From contig CAVQBR010000002.1 of the NCBI GenBank assembly GCA_963710865.1, positions 496,001 through 560,000 on the forward strand: a stretch of DNA of 64,000 nt, written 5' to 3'. The stretch is from PRDV01 sp963710865. GTDB lineage: Bacteria > Babelota > Babeliae > Babelales > Babelaceae. This document shows, piece after piece, positions 8,441 through 17,369 of this stretch. Position 1 is the first letter of the stretch. Each line of letters opens with the position of its first letter. The position numbers and the translations under genes were made by a program. Below the pieces are notes generated by a model. That model saw only the letters and a program-made list of their open reading frames with translations, was not told the origin of the DNA and searched no databases.

Positions 8441-9286
8441 ATGTGCCGCATTCTCTATTTGATTCTCACTATCAGTCTTTCAGCAGATATCGTTGCTCGC
8501 ACTCACAATCCACGAAAACCAACCATTTCCACCTGCCACCTTCAGGATGGAGAAGCTACAATCCTGATTCATGGAACACTTTTTAGTAACGCATTAATTC
8601 CGCAGCCAACTACAGACTGGCTCGGCATCAAACCTGCATCACTCTGCGGCGCCACAGTAAAAAAGATCAGCAGATACCTTGGTACATCACCAGACTCATG
8701 TTACTTTTTTAGATGGTCAGGAAAATTAAACCCTCAGGAAAGAAAAAAAGCAGCTCAGCACCTTGCTTCTCTCATACGCTCACACACCGGGCCAATTACG
8801 CTCATTTGCCATAGCCATGGGTGCAACGTTGCATTATTACTAGCAGAGCTTGATCTGCCTGCTCAGCATATAGCAAAGCTTATTCTTTTAGCACCACCTG
8901 TACAAAAATCAACGTCACATCTCGTCACATCACCACTCTTTAAAAAAGTTATATCGCTCTATTCAACCGGTGATCTCATCCAAGTAGCTGACCCTCAAGG
9001 ACTGCAGTCGAAGAATCCAGAATCACTGTTTTCGAAGCGACTCTTCGATCAGTCTCCAAACCTTATACAAGCACGAATCCTAATAGATAAACGCAGTCCA
9101 AGCCATATAGACTTTGTACTTTCACGATTTTTGAAAAAGCTTTCTGCTATTGTTACACTTCTTGAGGAATCAAACCTGAGCGAATGTATCGTTAATATCC
9201 CTCAGGGTAATAGACTTCCACAGGTAGTACATAAGGATGAAGTCGCCTATCTTCCACGAGCTGCTCGTAAGCGCTTCCTAGCCTAA
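8441..9286 (+). CDS. Exported alpha/beta hydrolase (lipase-like), first of a tandem pair
   Basis: 281 residues with an N-terminal hydrophobic signal. ATILIHGTLFS is the oxyanion strand, LICHSHGCNVAL the nucleophile elbow (HSHG, a GxSxG variant), STGDLIQVADPQG a candidate acid, and SPSHIDFVLSRF a candidate catalytic histidine. It probably hydrolyses an ester or lipid after export. The next gene starts nine bases after the stop and is a clear paralogue sharing every motif, so the two arose by tandem duplication and are co-transcribed. Confidence 0.72.
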   Translation: MCRILYLILTISLSADIVARTHNPRKPTISTCHLQDGEATILIHGTLFSNALIPQPTTDWLGIKPASLCGATVKKISRYLGTSPDSCYFFRWSGKLNPQERKKAAQHLASLIRSHTGPITLICHSHGCNVALLLAELDLPAQHIAKLILLAPPVQKSTSHLVTSPLFKKVISLYSTGDLIQVADPQGLQSKNPESLFSKRLFDQSPNLIQARILIDKRSPSHIDFVLSRFLKKLSAIVTLLEESNLSECIVNIPQGNRLPQVVHKDEVAYLPRAARKRFLA

Positions 9287-9294
9287 GGACCTCT

Positions 9295-10284
9295 ATGACC
9301 AAAAGAGTACTTCTTTGTTGCATAATTCTCAGCCTTCTCACCGGTTGTGGTGGCGGCCATAAAAAATATTATGACCGCAAAAAAATCACCTTGCAAAAAA
9401 GCTTCTTCGCAGGTCCTCTTCGAGACGGGCACCTCACGGTCTTCATTCATGGAACCAAACAATCACTACTTTCTCGCATGGTACATAAACTTGATTACCC
9501 TCTTGGAATCGTTTCAAGCTCAATAACAACGACCAATTCTGTACTTGCTGGCATTGCCCAATCATTAAATGTAGCTGATCCACTGGAATATCCTCGCGAT
9601 AGTTTCTATTTCTATGGTTGGCCAGGAAAAATGAACTTTCCCGCCCGCTTCAAAGCTGCTGAGAGGCTCTATGGAGTAATAAAAGATCACAAGGGGCCAC
9701 TCACTATTATCGCACATAGTCATGGATGCAATGTAGCACTCAATCTTGCAACTCTCGCAGCAGAGGATCCACAGGGCACCTTTAGCGTAGATCGTCTTAT
9801 TTTATTGGCACCGCCTGTACAAGAAGTAACGAAACCTCTCGTGCATTCGCCGGTATTTAAAGAGGTTTACAACTTCTACTCAACCGCCGACTTGTTCCAA
9901 ATAGGCGATCCTCAGGGCATTTATTGGGAGTCATATCACTGCACAGAACCCGGAACGAAGGTACCGCTCTTTTCAGGCCGTACGTATAACCCGGCACCCA
10001 ATCTCATGCAAGTGCGTATTTTGCTCGATTGGCAAAGTCCCGGACATATTCACTTTATGTTGAGCAGGTTCTTAACGAAACTTCCTCTCCTTATGCACAT
10101 GACCAAAAATGCAAAAGCTGCTGGAGGGTATGAACGATGTGGAAACTGCTATATCATAAATATACCGCTCTTTGATCAGCCAGTTCATTTTGTTGAACCG
10201 TGTCAATTAAAAGGACGATATGTTCCTCGATCAACTTATTATAAAGATCGTAAGAAGTTTGCAAGTTCAGCAAGGCAAGTATGA
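9295..10284 (+). CDS. Lipoprotein alpha/beta hydrolase (lipase-like), second of a tandem pair
   Basis: 329 residues. The N-terminus ends in a lipobox (LSLLTGC), so it is a predicted lipoprotein, unlike its paralogue upstream. Shared core: LTVFIHGTKQS, IIAHSHGCNVALNLA (nucleophile Ser), STADLFQIGDPQG and SPGHIHFMLSRF. It carries an extra segment of about 35 residues after the first strand. The duplicated enzymes thus seem addressed to different places: one released or periplasmic, one membrane-anchored. The substrate is unknown. Confidence 0.74.
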   Translation: MTKRVLLCCIILSLLTGCGGGHKKYYDRKKITLQKSFFAGPLRDGHLTVFIHGTKQSLLSRMVHKLDYPLGIVSSSITTTNSVLAGIAQSLNVADPLEYPRDSFYFYGWPGKMNFPARFKAAERLYGVIKDHKGPLTIIAHSHGCNVALNLATLAAEDPQGTFSVDRLILLAPPVQEVTKPLVHSPVFKEVYNFYSTADLFQIGDPQGIYWESYHCTEPGTKVPLFSGRTYNPAPNLMQVRILLDWQSPGHIHFMLSRFLTKLPLLMHMTKNAKAAGGYERCGNCYIINIPLFDQPVHFVEPCQLKGRYVPRSTYYKDRKKFASSARQV

Positions 10285-10298
10285 AGATGCTTAAACGG

Positions 10299-11021
10299 TT
10301 AGGTTGATTTTTCTTCGATGCCCTCTGATCCAGTCATAGGAAGCTCTGGGCAGACATCACTGGCACATTCGGGTAAACGCTCAATGAGTGCTTCAACGAC
10401 AAGTGCATCCGAATGCTTCTTCCATCTCTCAACTCGTTTAATAACAGACCAGAAATCATTCAGGCCTTGCTTGGCACTATATAATGCGCAGATGCTAACT
10501 ATCGTATAAAAAATAGTGCGCTCTAACCGAGGCAACTCACACCACACGTCAACATCACAGTGCTCGATCCGCTCAACTGTTCTACCAATCCAACCATCTT
10601 CTATGTCAGGATCACGAGTGTACTCAGTATCAAAGCAGAAGACCGGAATTTTGTCCCGCTTAACACCACCGATCTTAAAATGACTTTGATGATAGTAAGC
10701 ATACCCTAAAAACCCAAAAAACGCAGCCGCTGAACACTTAATAAGGCCACTCAGCACATGCTTTATATCGCTTAAGCCGCAACTATGAAGAGCACAATAT
10801 GTTTGATTCGATACTTCCTGGGCTCTTGCTCGATACCGCGCTTTTTGGTCAGCCTGTATAAAATATCCTGGGATTACAAAATTGCGCACTTCAACTGGAT
10901 TTGATGCCTCAATAGCCATCATAAGTTTATCTTCGGTCAACGGAACAGCATTCTCCTCTTGTGCACATAGTGAGCATACTTGAGCCAGAATCATTCCGAG
11001 AAGTATAGGTAATCTATTCAT
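10299..11021 (-). CDS. Exported protein, three-member local family, copy 1
   Basis: 240 residues with a signal peptide (MNRLPILLGMILAQVCSLCA). The family signature follows: LTEDKLMMAIEASNPVEVRNF, then ADQKARYRARAQEVSNQTY, then GLSDI, a hydrophobic segment (SAAAFFGFLGYAYY), a variable Cys-containing middle, and a conserved end DFWSVIKR..HSDALVVEALIERLPEC. The first block loosely resembles a degenerate ankyrin helix pair. No known family recognised. Two paralogues follow upstream on the same strand. Confidence 0.65.
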   Translation of the reverse strand: MNRLPILLGMILAQVCSLCAQEENAVPLTEDKLMMAIEASNPVEVRNFVIPGYFIQADQKARYRARAQEVSNQTYCALHSCGLSDIKHVLSGLIKCSAAAFFGFLGYAYYHQSHFKIGGVKRDKIPVFCFDTEYTRDPDIEDGWIGRTVERIEHCDVDVWCELPRLERTIFYTIVSICALYSAKQGLNDFWSVIKRVERWKKHSDALVVEALIERLPECASDVCPELPMTGSEGIEEKST

Positions 11022-11179
11022 GTGGATCCTTTCTTACGCGAGTACTACATTATGAAAGATGCTACTCTCACCAACTTCAAGACGACCCTTCTCATAATTT
11101 TTTACTATCTCTGTGATAACTTTTCTTGTGACCCCACATTGTGTTTATTATTTTTGTCACGTGGATTGCTCCCCCAGCG

Positions 11180-11839
11180 TCAACTGACCGATTGACTATA
11201 AGGTTCTGGACAAGTGCCCTCATTACATTCAGGTAAACGCTGGATAAGCGCTTCGACGGCAAGAGCATCGTTATGTTTCTTAGCACCCTCTGTTCGCTTA
11301 GCAACAGACCAGAAATCGGCCATACCCTATTTGAAATCAGCATAGATCACCTCAACTTGTTTAAGCAAATCTAATTGCCAAGTTCCAACTACCCCATCAT
11401 TGTTTGTTACCTTTATGCCCTCAATGTTGCAACCAGCCGCATCAGATTTTGTGTACGTTAAAGTCTTTATATCCGGCACAAAGCAACCTAACTTCACGTT
11501 TCCTCGATAATACTTATACCCAATAATTCCAAAAAGTGCAGCAGCTGAACACTTAACAAAGCCACTCACTATTTTTGCTAGATCTGATAAGCCATAACTA
11601 TTAAGCTCAATATACGTTTGATTCGATACTTCCCGGGCCCTTTCTCGATACCGTGATTTTTGATCAGCCTGTATAAAATATCCTGGGATTACAAATTTGC
11701 GAACTTCAACTGGATTTGATGCCTCAATAGCCAGCATAAGTTTATCTTCGGTCAGAGGGACAGCATTTTCTTCTTGGGAATATACTAAAGACACATGAGC
11801 CAGAATTATCCCGAGGAGTATTATAGGTGATCGATTCAT
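11180..11839 (-). pseudogene. Exported protein, local family copy 2, split by an in-frame amber codon
   Basis: The first 170 codons (ATG 11839) give the family N-terminus almost identical to copy 1. A TAG at 11327-11329 stops the frame. The same frame then continues for 48 codons as GMADFWSVAKRTEGAKKHNDALAVEALIQRLPEC... to a TGA at 11180, matching the conserved end of copies 1 and 3. Copy 1 has CAA (Gln) at the amber position, so a single CAG-to-TAG change explains it. Either a recent nonsense mutation, a truncated product, or readthrough. Confidence 0.8.
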
Positions 11840-11930
11840 TTGGCTCCTTCCATGGCATACATTATCAACAAAAGCAACGTGCTACTCAAGAACTGACTAA
11901 TTTTACGGTTTCCGTGACGACCCTCAGACA

Positions 11931-12572
11931 TTAAGTCTTTATTATTTCTGGAGGAATCCCATTTTGGCAAACTGGTAACCGCTGGATAATTGCTTCAACT
12001 GCCAGTGCATTATGATGATTTATATAGCGCTGACTTCTTGTTCCCAAGGTTTTTAAATCTTTCAAACCTCGTAAGGCTACATACGCTCCACACAAGGCAG
12101 AACCTATTTTAGTCCTGACTCCTTTTAAACCTTCAAGGCTAAACTTGTCGACTTTAGGCTCTGCAGGAAGAGCAGGAGCAACCGCAGCCGCAGCACCACC
12201 AACCGTTGGGGGAGCATCGCCACCCTCTTTAGCAGAATACCACGAAGAGAGCTTAGGTGCAGCATACCACAGAGCGCTAGCGCCAAGTGCGCATTTCGTT
12301 AGACCAATCAGCAAACGCGCAATATCTGAAAGTCCAAATTCATTCAGTTCCATATACGTTTGATTCGTCATTTCTTGAGCCTTAAAAAGATACTCTTTCT
12401 TTTGATCTGCGCGAACAAAAAATCCAGGCATTAAAAAATGACTTGCAGCTACAGGATCAGATGCTAATATAGCTGCCATAATCCTATCTTCAGCAAACGG
12501 TATAGGTGCTCCCTCTTCTGAGCATAAAGGTAAGACTGCTAGAAGAGCACCCGCAAGCATAATTTTTTTCAT
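11931..12572 (-). CDS. Exported protein, local family copy 3
   Basis: 213 residues, the most diverged copy. Signal peptide MKKIMLAGALLAVLPLCS, then FAEDRIMAAILASDPVAASHF, ADQKKEYLFKAQEMTNQTYMEL, GLSDIARL, a hydrophobic stretch, and an Ala/Pro-rich linker (GGAAAAVAPALPAEP) replacing the Cys-rich middle of the others. The end keeps HHNALAVEAIIQRLPVC. Function unknown; repeated duplication suggests a host- or environment-facing role. Confidence 0.65.
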   Translation of the reverse strand: MKKIMLAGALLAVLPLCSEEGAPIPFAEDRIMAAILASDPVAASHFLMPGFFVRADQKKEYLFKAQEMTNQTYMELNEFGLSDIARLLIGLTKCALGASALWYAAPKLSSWYSAKEGGDAPPTVGGAAAAVAPALPAEPKVDKFSLEGLKGVRTKIGSALCGAYVALRGLKDLKTLGTRSQRYINHHNALAVEAIIQRLPVCQNGIPPEIIKT

Positions 12573-12683
12573 TGTGATTCCCTTTCACGTTAAGCATAGC
12601 GCATGATGCATCAAAAAATCAATATGCCTAATGATTTCAGTGTATATCTTGAAAGCTACAAGCGCAACTGGTATGCGAACAGC

Positions 12684-12971
12684 TCACTTTCGCTTCGTTA
12701 CAAGTATAATACTAGCGCCAAAAAGAATTACTGCAAGCACTAGCATAACAACTATCATTCGATTCTCATTGTCAACACATTGTTCCCTCTGCATTCCACT
12801 TAGAAGGATGAGAAATCCAAGAAAAGAAATCACTGATAGTGCAACAATTAAAGCTCGAAAGACCTTTTTGAGTGTACCTGACGTAATGAAAAAGCCTATC
12901 AACAAACACCCTAAGGTCAAAGCTAAACAACTTAACAATACCGAACCAGGCCATCCTAAGATTAAACTCAC
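12684..12971 (-). CDS. Small integral membrane protein downstream of the MCE gene
   Basis: 95 residues with three predicted membrane segments (SVLLSCLALTLGCLLIGFFI, ALIVALSVISFLGFLILLSG, MIVVMLVLAVILFGASIILV) and a basic tail VTKRK. It starts at a GTG with GAGGG eight bases upstream, only twelve bases after the MCE stop, so it is the last gene of the operon. No family recognised; its position suggests a role in envelope lipid traffic or secretion. Confidence 0.55.
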   Translation of the reverse strand: MSLILGWPGSVLLSCLALTLGCLLIGFFITSGTLKKVFRALIVALSVISFLGFLILLSGMQREQCVDNENRMIVVMLVLAVILFGASIILVTKRK

Positions 12972-12983
12972 CGTATACCCTCG

Positions 12984-14312
12984 TTACCGAAACCAATCAC
13001 ATGAAGAGAAAGTTACCCCACATCCAATGATGGCACTTTTGTACGATCTACTTATAAAATCATCTGCACCGGCAACAAGATAGAATTCGGGAGTAAAATA
13101 GATTCGATTGAGCCACTTAAGATGCGGCCTTCTATCACAGAGATCAAAGCGATTGTGCCCTCTAAAATCAAACGCTTCAAATGTGCTTACCCAGCCCCAA
13201 GGATCATAATAATCGCAAGCAATACCTGCCGTTCCTTCAATTATCCCGGCACGCAAGGTCCAACGATTTAAGAAATGGCATCCCAGCTCTAGATTCAGCC
13301 TAAACCCATCACGACGCTCTTTCATCCCTGCAATGAACTTTCGGTCATCACATTCAATAAACTTCTTTGCAAACCCCTCATGAGAATAAACAAACCCGAG
13401 CTGACCAAAAAATGAGCTGCAGGGATAGAATCGGCCATCACAATACCATTTTACATTAGTCTTACAGCGGGGCAATACCTCAAGATGGCTATCAATTCCA
13501 AATCCTATTCCTCGCACTTTTTCTATACAGCACTTTGCATACTGAGCCGTCGATTGTATATCCTCATACAAGTTAGCATCGGTCAACAGCTTTCCCAAAC
13601 TCCCTTCGCCAGCAGTCAGCTTTTGCGCAAGATCACCCACTTGGCGTACCGGAACTTTCATCTGATGAAGTAACTCTCCCACATTCGAGGCAACTTGAGA
13701 AACCGCATCAGCAGTTTCTTGGAAGGTATGCGTAGAAGTTTGCGTCGACTGCATAAGCTGCTGAAGCAATGCATCAATAGGTTCGAGTCGTTTATGGATA
13801 GAGCGCAACAATGCTTGTGCCTCTTCTGACATGTTCTTAAAGGAAGTACTTACCGTTTCTACATGATCAACTATTTTTTGGAAGGCATAAAACAGATCGT
13901 CCATACCGATAAACTGACGAGATTGGTAGGCAAGCGTTCCCCCATCTTTAATTCTGCCTGCTTCCTTGGTTCCCGGAATAATTTCGAGAAATTTAGCTCC
14001 CAGCAATCCTTCTTGGCGTACAAGGGCCTGAGCATCGTTATAAAGCGGGTATTCCTTCATGATGTTTAATGAGAGGCAGACTTTCATATCTTCCGGTTGC
14101 AAGCGTAACGATTCAATCCAGCCTACTTTCACACCGGCTATCTTAATATCGCCCCGTTGCACAAGGCCGGCTACATCTTTAAATCGAACAGTATAATGAG
14201 CATACCGTGCAAGGTCAAGACGAATGCTACCAATTTGAAAGCTGATGTACACAAAGAGTGCAACAGCAGCGAGTATAAAAACACCAACTATGGTTTCAGA
14301 TTTTAAATGCAA
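12984..14312 (-). CDS. MlaD-family (MCE) lipid-transport protein with barrel-like C-terminus
   Basis: MCE proteins form rings or tunnels that carry lipids between membranes. Residues 1-30 hold a single membrane anchor. Residues about 38-115 are the MCE domain (VRFKDVAGLVQRGDIKIAGVKVG...GAKFLEIIPG). Residues about 140-260 are helical, like the stalk of PqiB/YebT-type proteins. The last 150 residues are aromatic and beta-rich with PEFYLVAGADD..RSYKSAIIGCGVTF, resembling the outer-membrane-barrel tails of some MCE proteins. It follows gspK by 16 bases in the pseudopilin operon. No MlaE/MlaF partner is in the window. Confidence 0.8.
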   Translation of the reverse strand: MHLKSETIVGVFILAAVALFVYISFQIGSIRLDLARYAHYTVRFKDVAGLVQRGDIKIAGVKVGWIESLRLQPEDMKVCLSLNIMKEYPLYNDAQALVRQEGLLGAKFLEIIPGTKEAGRIKDGGTLAYQSRQFIGMDDLFYAFQKIVDHVETVSTSFKNMSEEAQALLRSIHKRLEPIDALLQQLMQSTQTSTHTFQETADAVSQVASNVGELLHQMKVPVRQVGDLAQKLTAGEGSLGKLLTDANLYEDIQSTAQYAKCCIEKVRGIGFGIDSHLEVLPRCKTNVKWYCDGRFYPCSSFFGQLGFVYSHEGFAKKFIECDDRKFIAGMKERRDGFRLNLELGCHFLNRWTLRAGIIEGTAGIACDYYDPWGWVSTFEAFDFRGHNRFDLCDRRPHLKWLNRIYFTPEFYLVAGADDFISRSYKSAIIGCGVTFSSCDWFR

Positions 14313-14328
14313 TGGAATGTCCTTATAA

Positions 14329-15372
14329 CTAGAGCCAATAGAGTTTCGATACTCTAAAAATTATACTTTTTGGAGATACATCCGGTCCGGGCTCACTCAA
14401 TTCTATCAGAGCATAGATTTTTTGTGTAATGCTACCGACAGTACAATAAGATACCACAGAAAAGGCAGTTGCTTCAAATTCTGCAGAAAATAATTCAGCT
14501 ATTCCTTTCTCAAGTGCTTGATACTTCTTTCCATAGACCGGTGCCAATAGCTGATCCCATTCAGTAGCCCATTGAGTCGTCGGCTTTATTTTCTTAATGG
14601 CGTCCTTGCTTGGATTTTCTTCTTTGGTAATGCCTAAGATTCTTTTTGCAGATCGTGTCAGGAGCCACGGATTGAGTTTCCCCTTCTCAGGGCGCACAGT
14701 CAACAGATCTGTAAGAAAAATCAACTTTTTCCCCTCTTCTTTCGTTACAAACAGACGGTCTTTCGGCGGAGTAAAGAGTGGAATCTTCAATAGTTCGGTT
14801 ACATCTTCAGGCATACGTTCATACTGTCTTTTAAATTGAACAAGCGCCTCTTTCAACCGGATATTCGTCTCCTTCTTAAGCAGTTCTTGAAACGCAGCAA
14901 AGGGACTGGGATGTTCTTTGTTTGTTTCAGCTGCTGCAGCCTTCTCTTTTTCTTCACCCTCCTGCTTTTCTATCTTTTCACCTCCAAGCTCAGCATCAAA
15001 ATCGGTTAGATTAAATTTACCTCCTTCACTTGCCAGATAATAGGAAATGGTCCCCTCAATCTCAGGAGATTCTATCTTTTGCCATTTATTGAGCACAGGA
15101 ATAACCTTAGCTGCCCACGTTGGCAACTCCGATTCTTCCTCCTTAGATTCATTCGCTTTCCCCGTTTTTTCTTCTTTGGGAAGCACCAATGAAAGTTTGC
15201 TCAGAACACATTCTAAAGAACTAAACACTAAAAGGCGCACGTAGGAAGTCTCTCTCGCCAGACGAGTTTGCGCCTGATACCGAAAAGATTCTCTCACTAC
15301 CACTGTAATGAGCGCAACTGCTGATGATATAATCAAGAGGGTAAGCATAATTATATATCCTGGCTTATTCAT
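14329..15372 (-). CDS. gspK: Type II secretion minor pseudopilin GspK-like
   Basis: GspK caps the pseudopilus tip together with GspI and GspJ. The N-terminus MNKPG/YIIMLTLLIISSAVALITVVV is a prepilin leader and helix lacking Glu5, as is typical of GspK. YYLASEGGKFNLTDFD matches the family segment after the first helix. Two Lys/Glu-rich insertions occur at about residues 68-85 and 130-150. It overlaps gspJ by four bases. Length (347) fits GspK. Identity rests on operon order and the missing Glu5, with weak sequence signal elsewhere. Confidence 0.72.
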   Translation of the reverse strand: MNKPGYIIMLTLLIISSAVALITVVVRESFRYQAQTRLARETSYVRLLVFSSLECVLSKLSLVLPKEEKTGKANESKEEESELPTWAAKVIPVLNKWQKIESPEIEGTISYYLASEGGKFNLTDFDAELGGEKIEKQEGEEKEKAAAAETNKEHPSPFAAFQELLKKETNIRLKEALVQFKRQYERMPEDVTELLKIPLFTPPKDRLFVTKEEGKKLIFLTDLLTVRPEKGKLNPWLLTRSAKRILGITKEENPSKDAIKKIKPTTQWATEWDQLLAPVYGKKYQALEKGIAELFSAEFEATAFSVVSYCTVGSITQKIYALIELSEPGPDVSPKSIIFRVSKLYWL

Positions 15373-16265
15373 GGGACATTCCCTCCAGGTTGGGGCGGCG
15401 TCTGCGGTTTTTTACCAAAGATGTTTTTGGCAATATCTTCAAGCCTTGAAAAGAGCGTTTCCTGCTTCTTTTCCTTATACGGATTATAAGCATATACCCT
15501 ATGCATTGATTCGAAGGGATATTCTCTGCCACCTTTATCAACAATTCTCCCTCTACAGGTTACAAAAGCTGGAATGAGGCTCTTATACTTTTGCCAAATT
15601 TCTTGAGCATTCCACTCCTTTATACGGGCCGGCTTAGGACGCCGACGCTCCTTTTCTTCCCCTTGCGGAACCGATTCAAAAATCGTTAATTCTAATTCAA
15701 ACTGTTTAATCCCGGTCAATAGTTCATAAGAAGGATAGAAATCCGGCGCTTTCATATCGTTCACCTCAAGCTTTTGTGCACTGAAGCGATACATAAGTCG
15801 TGAAACTTCGGGCCGCTGTGGATCTTTTTCAAGAATATAGGCTACCCGAAACATCGAAGGTTGTAACTGCATAGTTCCATCAGCTTCCAACAGCTGAAGC
15901 CCGCCAGTGGTTATAAATGACCAAAAGAAGTGATCTTTTTGCGTATCTAAATAAAATACATTCTCAATCGCTTTTTCCTTCTCAGGAGCCTTCTTCTGCG
16001 GCTTCTCTTCTTTGCCTTCTTCCGCTTTCTTAGACTTCTCCTGCGCAGCAAAAGCTCGTATTGAGCTCGCTGGAGCAAACATACCGGTAGCATCTTTTTC
16101 TAACTGCGTACAAAAGGCCATGAAGGGAATATCAGCATCGATGACTGAGTTAATACGACTTACTGTTTTGCGCGTTTGGGACAGCAACTGAAATAAGCTC
16201 AACGATACGATCGCAGCCATAAAGATAGCAACAATCAGCTCTATAAGAGAAAATCCCGATCTCAT
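15369..16265 (-). CDS. gspJ: Type II secretion minor pseudopilin GspJ-like
   Basis: 298 residues. MRSG/FSLIELIVAIFMAAIVSLSLFQLL is a prepilin peptidase site with Glu5 and the hydrophobic helix. RLMYRFSAQKLE and KQFELELTIFESVP follow as the pseudopilin beta sheet. A 25-residue Lys/Glu/Pro insertion at about 75-100 lengthens it beyond the usual 200 or so. It overlaps gspI and gspK by four bases at each end, so expression is tightly coupled. Confidence 0.75.
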   Translation of the reverse strand: MRSGFSLIELIVAIFMAAIVSLSLFQLLSQTRKTVSRINSVIDADIPFMAFCTQLEKDATGMFAPASSIRAFAAQEKSKKAEEGKEEKPQKKAPEKEKAIENVFYLDTQKDHFFWSFITTGGLQLLEADGTMQLQPSMFRVAYILEKDPQRPEVSRLMYRFSAQKLEVNDMKAPDFYPSYELLTGIKQFELELTIFESVPQGEEKERRRPKPARIKEWNAQEIWQKYKSLIPAFVTCRGRIVDKGGREYPFESMHRVYAYNPYKEKKQETLFSRLEDIAKNIFGKKPQTPPQPGGNVP

Positions 16266-16654
16266 GATTTCCCTTTCTTCGTTTCTTTCCCAGGCACAAA
16301 TTTCACTCGAGTAACCGTTTCCTTACGAGTACCAAATGCCATGCTCCACTGAGCAAGCACCTGCTCAACGACTGTATGCTCAAACTGCTTGAGGGGCTTA
16401 CGAGAAACAGAATAGGTCAGCTCAGTCTGAGGATCTTCGATCGTCTTTTTTTGCGGCTCAGTACGCTCATATAAGGCATCCCGATCAGCCTCCACAAAAT
16501 AACTACGCATAAAAGGAAGCCGAATAATGAGTGCATGGGCTGAATAGACACCACGAGACAAGACGCCCTGCAAGCTCAACAAAGTTGTTACACTCACGCC
16601 TACAATCAGCACTGCAAGCAATACCTCAATTATACTTAATCCCGGTTTATTCAT
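16262..16654 (-). CDS. gspI: Type II secretion minor pseudopilin GspI-like
   Basis: 130 residues from ATG 16654, chosen because GGAGGA lies seven bases upstream and the prepilin leader starts there: MNKPG/LSIIEVLLAVLIVGVSVTTLL with Glu5. The short beta region and position ahead of gspJ and gspK fit GspI. It is now the first gene of this half of the operon, because an ankyrin gene and over 700 non-coding bases separate it from gspH. Confidence 0.72.
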   Translation of the reverse strand: MNKPGLSIIEVLLAVLIVGVSVTTLLSLQGVLSRGVYSAHALIIRLPFMRSYFVEADRDALYERTEPQKKTIEDPQTELTYSVSRKPLKQFEHTVVEQVLAQWSMAFGTRKETVTRVKFVPGKETKKGKS

Positions 16655-17369
16655 TAAAATTCCTCCATAAGCGCGGAAACTGAAGCTAATCATAAATCTT
16701 CGTTATTATTTAACAGCTCCCTCACTGCTCTATACTAAACATATATTCTATCAAATTTTCCAAAAGCAAATAGAGATATAAAAGAAGATACGTTTACCTT
16801 CAAGAACAGATCTACATAATCAGCATCGCAGATAAACCTCTTGGCCGAGGTACTAGTTTTTCATATTTTTATCCCCTTCCTAAAGAGGGATCTTTCACTG
16901 TTATACCGCCCCATATGGCATTTCTAAGCCCAGCGTGAATTTTGAAATCTCAATTAGTGCTCTGCAACGTGGGCGTGGCTGCAGCAGCGGTATGAGCGGA
17001 AAGTGAACTCTTGAGCTCTGCATATGGTAGAGCAAACGCTCTTCTCATATTCGAAGCTTCAACTCAGTCTCTCTTTTTTTTCTGTCAATCTCACACCTTA
17101 AACTAACTATAGTACATATAACCAAATTCAGTTAATTTTTCGATCTTAACCCCACACTTAAACTGTGTATCAGGAGAAAACGTTAAACTCTACTATTAAG
17201 CAAGCTTTACAAGACAGACTACTTGGCCGTTTAAAAGCGATAGACAGCACTCAATAGCTCAAGCCTCTGCGCAAGAAATTTGATACCTTCCTTCAATGAT
17301 GCTCTATCGCTCTCCCTTTAAAAGCCCTGCCTTTACCATCTTTCCGTCAGGAACCTTCTACACTCAGAA
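16655..17369. other. Non-coding stretch between the ankyrin gene and gspI
   Basis: About 715 bases with no convincing gene, tRNA or known RNA motif. It presumably holds the promoter of the gspI-K-MCE operon. A weak hairpin (ATCCC...GGGAT) lies near 16870-16890. A 32-codon minus-strand frame at 16950-17048 has an Ala/Thr-rich end but no clear ribosome site. Confidence 0.5.

Noticed and set aside
12631..13083. 150-codon plus-strand frame over the small membrane gene
   Set aside because: Antisense to an operon with good ribosome sites and membrane segments; composition is typical of a shadow frame.
16950..17048. 32-codon frame with an Ala/Thr-rich end
   Set aside because: No ribosome site and no signal segment; too weak to call.
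16655..17369. Possible tmRNA, RNase P or SRP RNA in the gap
   Set aside because: None of the conserved core motifs of these RNAs could be found on either strand.
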